Shown here in pieces: positions 1-5,184 of a DNA stretch of 7,593 nt. Source of the stretch: JASFJH01 sp050117725 (GTDB taxonomy: Bacteria > Pseudomonadota > Gammaproteobacteria > AKS1); NCBI GenBank assembly GCA_050117725.1, contig JASFME010000110.1:1-7593 (forward strand). Reading direction: 5' to 3'. Numbering within the stretch: position 1 is the stretch's first letter; each line of letters starts with the position of its first letter. The position numbers and the translations under genes were made by a program. The notes beneath the pieces were generated by a model. The model searched no databases. It saw only the letters and a list, made by a program, of their open reading frames with translations, and was not told the DNA's origin.

Positions 1-36
1 GAAGGCCCACTGGGTGGTCCGGCGGGTGAACACTGA
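1..36 (+). CDS. ftsH: 3' end of upstream gene, probably ATP-dependent zinc metalloprotease FtsH
   Basis: Only the last 11 codons and the stop are present (EGPLGGPAGEH, then TGA at 34-36 with an adjacent TAG). The frame is open from the left edge. The assignment to FtsH, the membrane-anchored AAA+ protease, is inferred from two things: ftsH commonly sits directly before folP and glmM in proteobacteria, and FtsH proteins often end in a poorly conserved Gly/Pro-rich tail. No catalytic or ATPase motif is visible, so the residues alone do not prove the identity. An intrinsic terminator follows 24 bp after the stop. Confidence 0.45.
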   Translation, partial: EGPLGGPAGEH

Positions 37-60
37 TAGCCTGCGAAACTTCAAGGCCTC

Positions 61-93
61 AACGCCCCGTGTAGCAAGCGGGGCGTTTTGTTT
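61..93 (+). terminator. Rho-independent terminator between the ftsH-like gene and folP
   Basis: A perfect 9-bp stem (AACGCCCCG at 61-69 with CGGGGCGTT at 79-87) closes a 9-nt loop. It is followed by a T-rich tail, TTTTGTTT, at 86-93. It is well placed to end the upstream transcript. It also lies only about 14 bp before the folP start, so folP may depend partly on readthrough. Confidence 0.85.
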
Positions 94-106
94 GAGCCTG
101 TTGTAG

Positions 107-943
107 ATGCCCGTTACTATGCAACTCGATTGTAATGGCAAGCTGCTCGATCTTACGCGCGCGCATGTAATGGGCATTCTCAACACGACACCTGATTCAT
201 TTTCTGATGGTGGACGTTTTACCGGGCTGGATGCTGCGCGCCACCATGCTGCCGTCATGTGTGCGGAAGGCGCACGGATTATTGATGTCGGCGGTGAATC
301 GACGCGCCCCGGTGCACAGGCCGTATCCGTACAGGAAGAACTGGATCGGGTGATACCGCTGATTGAAGCAATCCACCATGACAGTGACGTCATCATCTCC
401 ATTGATACGAGCAAGGCCGAAGTCATGCGTGAAGCTGTACGTTGCGGCGCAGGGATGGTGAACGATGTATGCGCCTTGCAACAACCGGGTTCTCTTTCTG
501 CCGTGGCTGAACTCGGCGTGCCGGTTTGCCTTATGCATATGCAAGGTTCACCGCGTACCATGCAGAGCAACCCGCAATACGGTGATGTCACCAAAGACGT
601 ACTGGCATATCTTGCACAACGTATTGAGGCCTGTGAGCAGGCAGGGATTAAACGTAACGCGCTCGTCATCGATCCCGGTTTTGGTTTTGGTAAAACGCTG
701 GAGCACAACCTGCAGCTCATGCGTGACCTGAAACAGTTTGTTGCGACCGGCTTGCCGGTAGTCGTTGGTGTGTCACGCAAATCGATGCTCGGCATGTTGC
801 TGGACGCGCCACTTGAACAACGTCTGCCGGGTACGGTCGCGCTGGAAACACTGGCCGTGTGTGCCGGGGCACAGATTATCCGGGCACACGATGTGCAGGC
901 GGCGGTGCACGCAGCGCGTGTTGCCGAAACAATATGTCAATGA
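107..943 (+). CDS. folP: Dihydropteroate synthase
   Basis: DHPS condenses 6-hydroxymethyl-7,8-dihydropterin pyrophosphate with p-aminobenzoate to form dihydropteroate. It is a cytosolic TIM-barrel enzyme of folate synthesis and the target of sulfonamides. The 278-residue length is normal for the family. Visible motifs are MGILNTTPDSFSDGG (22-36), GGESTRPGA (62-70), VND (118-120), the pterin-site DPGFGFGK (189-196), the loop GVSRKSMLG (221-229) with its conserved Ser-Arg-Lys, and the C-terminal RAHDV (259-263). A stop directly upstream (TAG at 104-106) limits the start to ATG 107 or ATG 119. Neither has a good Shine-Dalgarno sequence; 107 is used here, and 119 (MQLDCNG) is a real alternative. 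An intrinsic terminator lies just before it, and glmM follows after 77 bp, as is common in proteobacteria. No defects are seen. Confidence 0.97.
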   Translation: MPVTMQLDCNGKLLDLTRAHVMGILNTTPDSFSDGGRFTGLDAARHHAAVMCAEGARIIDVGGESTRPGAQAVSVQEELDRVIPLIEAIHHDSDVIISIDTSKAEVMREAVRCGAGMVNDVCALQQPGSLSAVAELGVPVCLMHMQGSPRTMQSNPQYGDVTKDVLAYLAQRIEACEQAGIKRNALVIDPGFGFGKTLEHNLQLMRDLKQFVATGLPVVVGVSRKSMLGMLLDAPLEQRLPGTVALETLAVCAGAQIIRAHDVQAAVHAARVAETICQ

Positions 944-1020
944 AGTCATAGATGTGATGCAGTGGCTGGATTTACAGTTCAAATCTGCATATTCTTGGCG
1001 ATAGAGTTTCAATCGGGACA

Positions 1021-2370
1021 GTGGCAGTGCAACGCAAGTATTTCGGAACAGATGGTATTCGTGGCCGTGTCGGGCAGGAACCCGTAACACCTGAGTTTGT
1101 GCTGCGCCTGGGGTGGGCTGCCGGTCGCGTGTTTGCGCGTAACGGTCATGGCCAGGTTCTGATTGGCAAGGATACGCGTATCTCCGGTTATATGTTCGAA
1201 TCTGCCCTGGAGGCCGGTTTGTCAGCTGCCGGAGTGGATATCAGACTGCTTGGCCCAATGCCGACACCGGCCATTGCCTACCTGACGCGCACCTTCAATT
1301 CACTGGCCGGTATCGTGATCAGTGCCTCGCACAATCCTTATTATGATAACGGCATCAAGTTCTTCGGCCCGAACGGGCACAAGTTACCCGATGAGATTGA
1401 ACTGCAGATAGAAGCCGAGCTTGGCAACCCGCTACAGACTGTCGACTCGGCCCAACTTGGCAAGGCGTCGCGTGTTGTCGACGCAGCCGGTCGTTATATA
1501 GAATTTTGTAAAAGTACAATACCCGGGGCGACCAAACTTGATGGTCTGACCATTGTGGTGGATTGCGCAAATGGCGCGACTTACCACATCGCCCCGCGGG
1601 TACTGGAAGAACTCGGTGCCAATGTTATTACGATTGGCGCACAACCTGATGGCTGCAATATCAACAAGGACTGTGGTTCGACGGATCTCGAACAATTGCG
1701 ACAGGCCGTATTTGAACACAGTGCCGACCTGGGAATTGCACTCGATGGTGACGGTGATCGTGTCATCATGGTGGATCACAAGGGTGAGGAAGTCGATGGT
1801 GACGAGATCCTGTTTATCATCGCCGATTCGCGCCTGTTCGATGAAAGCCTGCACGGCACGGTGGTCGGTACCGTGATGAGTAATCTCGGTCTCGAACATG
1901 CGCTGCACAGCAAGGATATTGATTTCAAACGCACCGCGGTGGGCGATCGTTACATTATCGAAATGTTGTTGCGTGGCGGCTGGACGCTGGGCGGCGAGAG
2001 TTCAGGGCATATCATCTGCCTGGATCGCACCACCACCGGCGACGGCATTGTCGCTGCCCTGCAGGTATTGTTCGCCGTGGTGCGTAGCGGACGCAGCCTG
2101 CATGAACTGAAGTCAGGCATGAGCAAATACCCGCAGACCCTGATCAATGTGCCGGTACATGCCGGTTTCCGTTTCCAGGACTCTGCCCGGGTCAGCCAGG
2201 CAGTCAGGGATGCCGAGCAGGAGCTTGCCGATCAGGGCAGGGTGCTACTGCGACCATCAGGCACCGAGCCGCTGTTGCGTGTCATGGTTGAGGGCCGGGA
2301 TGCCGCCCAGGTTGAGCGACTGGCGCGTCAGTTGGCCGAAGCGGTCACCGAAGCCGCCAATGCTGCCTGA
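1021..2370 (+). CDS. glmM: Phosphoglucosamine mutase
   Basis: GlmM interconverts glucosamine-6-phosphate and glucosamine-1-phosphate, the step before GlmU in making UDP-GlcNAc for peptidoglycan and lipopolysaccharide. It is an alpha-D-phosphohexomutase. Motifs are KYFGTDGIRG (6-15), the phosphoserine loop ISASHNPYYDNG (100-111) with catalytic Ser103, the Mg-binding DGDGDR (242-247), the sugar-binding GGESSGH (324-330) and the phosphate-binding RPSGTEPLLR (411-420). The length of 449 aa (447 from the second start) is typical. Two GTG starts are possible. GTG 1021 has a GGGA only 2 nt upstream, whereas GTG 1027 has the same GGGA (1015-1018) at an ideal 8-nt spacing and gives MQRKYFGTDG, closer to family N-termini. 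The true start is therefore probably 1027. It lies 77 bp after folP with no convincing promoter between, so co-transcription is likely. Confidence 0.97.
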   Translation: MAVQRKYFGTDGIRGRVGQEPVTPEFVLRLGWAAGRVFARNGHGQVLIGKDTRISGYMFESALEAGLSAAGVDIRLLGPMPTPAIAYLTRTFNSLAGIVISASHNPYYDNGIKFFGPNGHKLPDEIELQIEAELGNPLQTVDSAQLGKASRVVDAAGRYIEFCKSTIPGATKLDGLTIVVDCANGATYHIAPRVLEELGANVITIGAQPDGCNINKDCGSTDLEQLRQAVFEHSADLGIALDGDGDRVIMVDHKGEEVDGDEILFIIADSRLFDESLHGTVVGTVMSNLGLEHALHSKDIDFKRTAVGDRYIIEMLLRGGWTLGGESSGHIICLDRTTTGDGIVAALQVLFAVVRSGRSLHELKSGMSKYPQTLINVPVHAGFRFQDSARVSQAVRDAEQELADQGRVLLRPSGTEPLLRVMVEGRDAAQVERLARQLAEAVTEAANAA

Positions 2371-2374
2371 GACA

Positions 2375-2495
2375 AGTTGGCAGTCGTCAGTCTGCAGTTT
2401 GCAGCAAAAGCTGATGAGACGATCCCTGATTTGCAGCGATTCATGGAAAAGAGCACGGATTTTCGCTGACGACTGATGACTGTCGACTGCCAGCT
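2375..2495. repeat. Imperfect 35-bp inverted repeat with degenerate 7-bp tandem units
   Basis: The arms at 2375-2409 and 2460-2495 pair over most of their length. They form 12 bp at the base (AGTTGGCAGTCG with CGACTGCCAGCT, including one G-T wobble), then blocks of 5, 4, 4 and 4 bp separated by small mismatched loops. The hairpin encloses about 50 nt. The left arm reads as heptamers AGTCGTC, AGTCTGC, AGTTTGC (2382-2402) and the right arm as GACGACT, GATGACT, GTCGACT (2468-2488). No T-tract follows on either side, so it is not a classical terminator. It fills most of the glmM-tpiA gap. It may be a copy of a small dispersed palindromic element, which cannot be tested within one window. Confidence 0.7.
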
Positions 2496-2516
2496 CTGAA
2501 TAACCACCTGTTCTGA

Positions 2517-2545
2517 TTGATTTTTGCCGGTTTCGCCGGTAAGCT
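2517..2545 (+). promoter_or_regulatory. Candidate tpiA promoter
   Basis: TTGATT (2517-2522) and TAAGCT (2540-2545) are separated by 17 nt and lie 42 bp before the tpiA start. The -35 matches consensus at 4 of 6 bases and the -10 at only 3 of 6. The support is mainly position: the palindrome upstream separates tpiA from glmM, and a separate promoter would be expected. The spacer contains a GCCGGT direct repeat (2526-2531 and 2535-2540). Treat as tentative. Confidence 0.35.
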
Positions 2546-2586
2546 TTCGCGCTGTTTTTGACAGAAGAATGATGGAGAATTGCGGC

Positions 2587-3342
2587 ATGGCACGTACAAC
2601 GATTGTTGCCGGTAACTGGAAAATGAATGGCACGCGCGCCAGCGTCAAGGCCCTGGTCGAGGGTATCAAGGCGGGTCGCGGCGAGGTAAAGAACACCGAA
2701 ATCGCTGTTTGTGCACCGTATGTTTTTCTTGGTGAAGTCGAGGCCATGCTGCAGGGCAGCAATATTGCACTCGGTGCGCAGAACCTCTCTACCGAGGAAT
2801 CGGGCGCCTTCACCGGCGAAATTTCGGCCGATATGCTCAAGGATTATGGTTGCAGCTACGTGATCGTCGGCCATTCCGAGCGCCGCACCCTGTACGGGGA
2901 AGATGATGCGCTGGTTGCAAAGAAATTTGCCGTGGCCCGGGAGTCCGGGCTCAAGCCGATCCTGTGCATTGGTGAAACCCTCGAAGAACGGGAACAGGGC
3001 ATTACCGAGGGGGTTGTCGCCCGCCAGCTCAACGCCGTTATCGACATCGAGGGCGTTGCAGCACTGGCAGATGGTGTGATTGCCTATGAGCCGGTCTGGG
3101 CGATCGGCACTGGCAGGACGGCCAGCCCGGAGCAGGCCCAGGATGTGCACGCCTTTATCCGCGGCCTGATCGCCGACAAGGATGCCGCGGTAGCTGAAAA
3201 GGTCCGGATCCAGTATGGTGGCAGCATGAACGCGGCCAACTGCGTGGAATTGCTCGCACAGCCGGATATCGATGGTGGCCTGATTGGCGGTGCGTCGCTC
3301 AAGGCTGAGGATTTTCTTACAATTTGCAAGGCAGGCGACTGA
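2587..3342 (+). CDS. tpiA: Triose-phosphate isomerase
   Basis: TpiA interconverts dihydroxyacetone phosphate and glyceraldehyde-3-phosphate in glycolysis and gluconeogenesis; it is a cytosolic homodimeric TIM barrel. The active site is complete: Asn10 and Lys12 in GNWKMNG (9-15), His96 in VGHSERR (94-100), the catalytic base Glu168 in AYEPVWAIGTG (166-176), the following mobile loop 6, YGGS (210-213), and the phosphate-binding GGLIGGASL (230-238). The length of 251 aa is standard. The frame is open further upstream to a TTG at 2524, but ATG 2587 is chosen because GGAGA (2574-2578) sits 8 nt before it and the protein then starts MARTTIVAGNWK as the family does. secG begins 5 bp after the stop, so the two are very probably co-transcribed. 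Confidence 0.98.
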   Translation: MARTTIVAGNWKMNGTRASVKALVEGIKAGRGEVKNTEIAVCAPYVFLGEVEAMLQGSNIALGAQNLSTEESGAFTGEISADMLKDYGCSYVIVGHSERRTLYGEDDALVAKKFAVARESGLKPILCIGETLEEREQGITEGVVARQLNAVIDIEGVAALADGVIAYEPVWAIGTGRTASPEQAQDVHAFIRGLIADKDAAVAEKVRIQYGGSMNAANCVELLAQPDIDGGLIGGASLKAEDFLTICKAGD

Positions 3343-3347
3343 TTTTC

Positions 3348-3743
3348 ATGGAAAAAGTTCTGCTCGTAATACACGTATTTATTGCCGGAGGCCTGATCGG
3401 TCTTATCTTGATCCAGCACGGCAAGGGCGCCGATGCCGGCGCTGCGTTTGGCAGTGGCGCGTCCTCGACGGTGTTTGGCTCACGTGGCTCAGCCTCGTTC
3501 CTGACACGTCTGACCGGGATCCTGGCGACACTGTTTTTCATCAGTTCGTTCGTACTGGGTGCCCTGACCTTGCAGGCCAGCAAGGATACGGGTGCTGATG
3601 TGGTGACGGAAGCACCGGTGGCGGTGACAGACGTACCCGAGACGCCTGCTGGCGACGATGATGTGCCGGTTGTCCCCGGGACGCCAACAGAACCGGCTGC
3701 AGCGCCCACAGCTGATCCGGACGTACCAAAAATTCCTGAGTAA
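3348..3743 (+). CDS. secG: Protein-export membrane protein SecG
   Basis: SecG is the small accessory subunit of the SecYEG translocon in the inner membrane, where it aids preprotein translocation. The 131-residue product has the expected two membrane helices (about 4-22 and 55-76). The conserved cytoplasmic loop between them includes LIQHGKGADAGAAFG (21-35) and a Gly/Ser-rich stretch to FLTR (51-54). After the second helix comes a polar Asp/Pro/Ala/Val-rich tail of about 50 residues (80-131), longer than in E. coli SecG (110 aa in total). ATG 3348 is chosen because MEKVLLVIHV matches family N-termini; the frame extends back into tpiA but those codons are not SecG-like. The Shine-Dalgarno is weak (AGG at 3333-3335). 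It lies 5 bp after tpiA and before tRNA-Leu, a conserved order. Confidence 0.95.
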   Translation: MEKVLLVIHVFIAGGLIGLILIQHGKGADAGAAFGSGASSTVFGSRGSASFLTRLTGILATLFFISSFVLGALTLQASKDTGADVVTEAPVAVTDVPETPAGDDDVPVVPGTPTEPAAAPTADPDVPKIPE

Positions 3744-3782
3744 GTTCAAGAAAATGACTCGCATCAGCGGGACGCTTTCCGG

Positions 3783-3799
3783 TAGAATTGCGTCCCCGC
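3783..3799 (+). promoter_or_regulatory. Candidate tRNA-Leu promoter: -10 box and GC-rich discriminator
   Basis: TAGAAT (3783-3788) matches the -10 consensus at 5 of 6 bases. It is followed at once by GC-rich sequence (TGCGTCCCCGC), the kind of discriminator found at stringently controlled stable-RNA promoters. No good -35 is seen at 16-18 nt upstream; a TGACT lies too far away (3755-3759). A 7-bp inverted repeat, GGGACGC (3769-3775) with GCGTCCC (3790-3796), spans the -10. The tRNA gene starts about 30 bp downstream of the -10. Readthrough from tpiA-secG is also possible, since no terminator separates secG from the tRNA. Confidence 0.45.
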
Positions 3800-3817
3800 G
3801 CGAGGCGGGCCCTCTTT

Positions 3818-3902
3818 GCCGAAGTGGTGGAATTGGTAGACACGCTATCTTGAGGGGGTAGTGGGGAGACCCGTGCCGGTTCGAGTCCGGCCTTCGGCAC
3901 CA
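3818..3902 (+). tRNA. tRNA-Leu, anticodon GAG
   Basis: This is an 85-nt class II tRNA. The acceptor stem is GCCGAAG (3818-3824) with CTTCGGC (3892-3898), followed by discriminator A and an encoded CCA (3900-3902). The anticodon stem is CTATC (3845-3849, counting back from the loop) with GGTAG (3857-3861). Its 7-nt loop TTGAGGG carries the anticodon GAG at 3852-3854, which reads CUC and CUU leucine codons. The long variable arm (3862-3874) has a GGG/CCC stem as expected for leucine tRNAs. The T-arm is GCCGG-TTCGAGT-CCGGC (3875-3891). All stems are intact, so the gene looks functional. Confidence 0.97.
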
Positions 3903-3917
3903 TTTATTTTCCCGTAG

Positions 3918-4049
3918 CGGCCTCGGCCGGTACCCTCGGTCACAGAACCCCTGCGGGGTTCATTGTGACTACCTCAACCCTCTCCGAGGGTTCGAGGCAT
4001 TCGACACCAATAAAACAGGCCACTGGTGAGTCCAGTGGCCTGTTTATTT
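3918..4049 (+). ncRNA. Structured module A: candidate small RNA or repeat ending in a terminator
   Basis: It starts 15 bp after the tRNA and contains four hairpins in order. H0 is a small stem CGGC/GCCG at 3918-3929. H1 (3939-3969) is a 6-bp stem GTCACA/TGTGAC stacked on a 7-bp stem GAACCCC/GGGGTTC with loop TGC and a 2-nt AT bulge on the 3' side. H2 (3972-3997) is CCTC plus AACCCTC paired with GAGGGTT plus GAGG, with loop TCC and one bulged C. The last is an intrinsic terminator (4013-4049). A module of the same plan lies about 142 bp downstream. Whether it is a separate sRNA, a tRNA trailer or a dispersed DNA repeat cannot be decided here; no promoter specific to it is seen. Confidence 0.45.
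4012..4049 (+). terminator. Strong, potentially bidirectional intrinsic terminator after tRNA-Leu
   Basis: A perfect 14-bp stem (AAACAGGCCACTGG at 4013-4026 with its complement at 4032-4045) closes a 5-nt loop, TGAGT. It is followed by T-rich TTTATTT (4043-4049). An A-run on the left arm (4012-4015) gives a matching U-run on the other strand, so it could work both ways. It probably ends the tRNA transcript or the tpiA-secG-tRNA transcript. Confidence 0.9.
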
Positions 4050-4050
4050 C

Positions 4051-4190
4051 TGGCCACGCCTCGGCCAAGTTACGTCCTGGCGCAAAGAAGCCCTGCGGGC
4101 TTCATTTTGCGTACCTGACGCCAGCGGCGACCGGGCACCCTCAGTACCATCCTTGAAAACGCTATCACGTTTAGTGATACCGTTTTTTTA
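4051..4190 (+). ncRNA. Structured module B: second copy of the same hairpin plan
   Basis: The order of elements matches module A. H0 is TGGCC/GGCCA (4051-4067) and contains CCTCGGCC, also present in A. H1 (4081-4111) is CGCAAA/TTTGCG stacked on GAAGCCC/GGGCTTC, again with loop TGC and bulge AT. TACCT follows H1 in both copies. H2 is a short CGCC/GGCG stem with a 3-nt loop (4119-4129), and an AAAAC-led terminator closes the module (4156-4190). Compared with A, the H1 stems differ at four pairs, each changed on both sides so that pairing is kept. Function is unknown. Confidence 0.45.
4156..4190 (+). terminator. Second intrinsic terminator, upstream of the nuo promoter
   Basis: AAAACG (4156-4161) pairs with CGTTTT (4181-4186) and TATCAC (4163-4168) with GTGATA (4174-4179). 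A single C-C mismatch separates the two stems and the loop is GTTTA. A run of seven T follows (4183-4189). It lies 60 bp before the nuo -35 box and would insulate the operon from upstream transcription. Confidence 0.88.
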
Positions 4191-4249
4191 TACCCTCAAA
4201 AAATACAATAAGCCTTTGTTATCCATAGTTTTTCCGCAATATTACAAAC

Positions 4250-4278
4250 TTGACAGTATTTGTGGGGCTGGCCATACT
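4250..4278 (+). promoter_or_regulatory. Sigma70-type promoter of the nuo operon
   Basis: A perfect -35 TTGACA (4250-4255) and a -10 CATACT (4273-4278, 4 of 6 consensus bases) are separated by exactly 17 nt. An AT-rich stretch (about 4183-4249) upstream could act as an UP element. The predicted transcript start near 4285 gives a leader of about 65 nt before nuoA. I saw no clear FNR or ArcA palindrome in the flanks. Two terminators upstream imply that this promoter supplies most nuo expression. Confidence 0.75.
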
Positions 4279-4351
4279 GCCTGCCTTGCAAAATACGCTA
4301 CGCAATAACAATAACGAATTATAAACTTGGTGAGGATGAGGAAGGGCGCAA

Positions 4352-4708
4352 ATGCTAGAGAATTATTTGCCCATTCTGATTTTCCTGGCAGTAGGTACGG
4401 GTGTCGGGTTGATCATGCTGGCCTTGGGCTGGGTGCTGGGACCGACGCGCCCGGATACCGAGAAACTGTCTGCCTACGAATGCGGTTTTGAAGCATTCGA
4501 AGACTCCCGCATGAAATTCGACGTGCGGTATTACCTCGTCGCCATTCTTTTTATTATATTCGATCTCGAGATTGCTTTTTTATTCCCGTGGGCGGTAGTT
4601 CTGGACAAGGTCGGCTGGTTTGGCTTCACCGCCATGGTCGTGTTCCTCGGCATTCTTGTTATCGGCTTCATCTATGAATGGAAAAAAGGTGCCCTCGAAT
4701 GGGAATAG
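4352..4708 (+). CDS. nuoA: NADH-quinone oxidoreductase subunit A
   Basis: NuoA is a small membrane subunit of complex I (ND3 family) at the junction of the membrane arm and the Q-module. The 118-aa product has three predicted membrane helices (about 6-29, 60-82, 88-109). The long first loop carries the family signature KLSAYECGFE (38-47), with the conserved Cys44 equivalent to the ND3 switch cysteine. FDVRYYLVAILFIIFDLE (56-73) then leads into helix 2, with conserved acidic residues Asp71 and Glu73. A strong Shine-Dalgarno (AGGAAGGG, 4339-4346) sits 5 nt before ATG 4352. It is the first gene of the operon, and its 3' end overlaps nuoB by 10 bp. Confidence 0.97.
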   Translation: MLENYLPILIFLAVGTGVGLIMLALGWVLGPTRPDTEKLSAYECGFEAFEDSRMKFDVRYYLVAILFIIFDLEIAFLFPWAVVLDKVGWFGFTAMVVFLGILVIGFIYEWKKGALEWE

Positions 4709-5184
4709 AAGGCGTACTTGATAAAGGCTTCGTCACAACCTCTGCTGACAAGCTGATTAACTGGGCCCGTACCGGATCGATGTGGCCGATGACCTTCGGC
4801 CTGGCCTGTTGCGCGGTGGAAATGATGCAGGCTGCAGCCGCCCGCTACGATATGGACCGTTTCGGCATTATATTCCGCCCAAGTCCGCGCCAGTCCGACG
4901 TCATGATTGTCGCCGGCACGCTGGTCAACAAGATGGCGCCTGCGCTGCGCAAGGTGTACGACCAGATGGCGGAACCGCGCTGGGTCATTTCGATGGGCTC
5001 CTGCGCGAATGGCGGCGGTTATTACCATTATTCCTATTCGGTGGTGCGCGGTTGTGATCGCATTGTTCCGGTTGATGTGTATGTGCCGGGTTGCCCGCCG
5101 ACCGCTGAGGCCCTGATCTACGGCATCATCCAGCTGCAGAACAAGATCAAACATACCAACACGATTGCCCGGGCCGCCTCATGA
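4699..5184 (+). CDS. nuoB: NADH-quinone oxidoreductase subunit B
   Basis: NuoB (PSST family) carries iron-sulfur cluster N2, the last cluster before ubiquinone, in the peripheral arm of complex I. The four N2 ligands are visible: adjacent Cys37 and Cys38 in GLACCAVEM (34-42), Cys102 in GSCANGG (100-106) and Cys132 in PGCPP (131-135). The FGIIFRPSPRQSDVMIVAG segment (55-73) is also conserved. The length of 161 aa is normal. The frame extends to an ATG at 4678, but ATG 4699 is chosen: MGIEGVLDKGFVTTS is the family N-terminus, and AAGGTG (4686-4691) lies 7 nt before it. This start overlaps the end of nuoA by 10 bp, and the stop overlaps nuoC by 4 bp, suggesting translational coupling. Confidence 0.98.
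   Translation: MGIEGVLDKGFVTTSADKLINWARTGSMWPMTFGLACCAVEMMQAAAARYDMDRFGIIFRPSPRQSDVMIVAGTLVNKMAPALRKVYDQMAEPRWVISMGSCANGGGYYHYSYSVVRGCDRIVPVDVYVPGCPPTAEALIYGIIQLQNKIKHTNTIARAAS

Noticed and set aside
944..1020. Possible glmM promoter (TTTACA at 971 with TATTCT at 990)
   Set aside because: The spacing is only 13 nt and no better pair is seen.
1432..1908. 158-codon minus-strand frame within glmM
   Set aside because: It is antisense to the conserved glmM reading frame, with no ribosome site or domain recognised.
2375..2495. Palindrome as a glmM terminator
   Set aside because: Neither side has a T-tract, and the loop of about 50 nt is too large for an intrinsic terminator.
2555..2560. TTGACA-like box just before tpiA
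   Set aside because: No -10 lies at proper spacing; the place expected for it is occupied by the ribosome binding site and the start codon.
2257..3150. 297-codon open frame on the minus strand over tpiA
   Set aside because: It lies antisense to tpiA, crosses the palindrome and the glmM end, and shows no recognisable domain. It is best explained as a shadow of tpiA codon use.
3965..4156. 63-codon GTG-start frame inside the tRNA-nuoA gap
   Set aside because: It runs through H2, terminator A and the second H1 hairpin, begins inside the first hairpin and has only a GGGG as a possible ribosome site. The structure explains the sequence better than coding does.
3918..4190. CRISPR array reading of the repeats between tRNA and nuoA
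   Set aside because: There are only two diverged units, held together by structure rather than sequence identity, with no spacers or cas genes.
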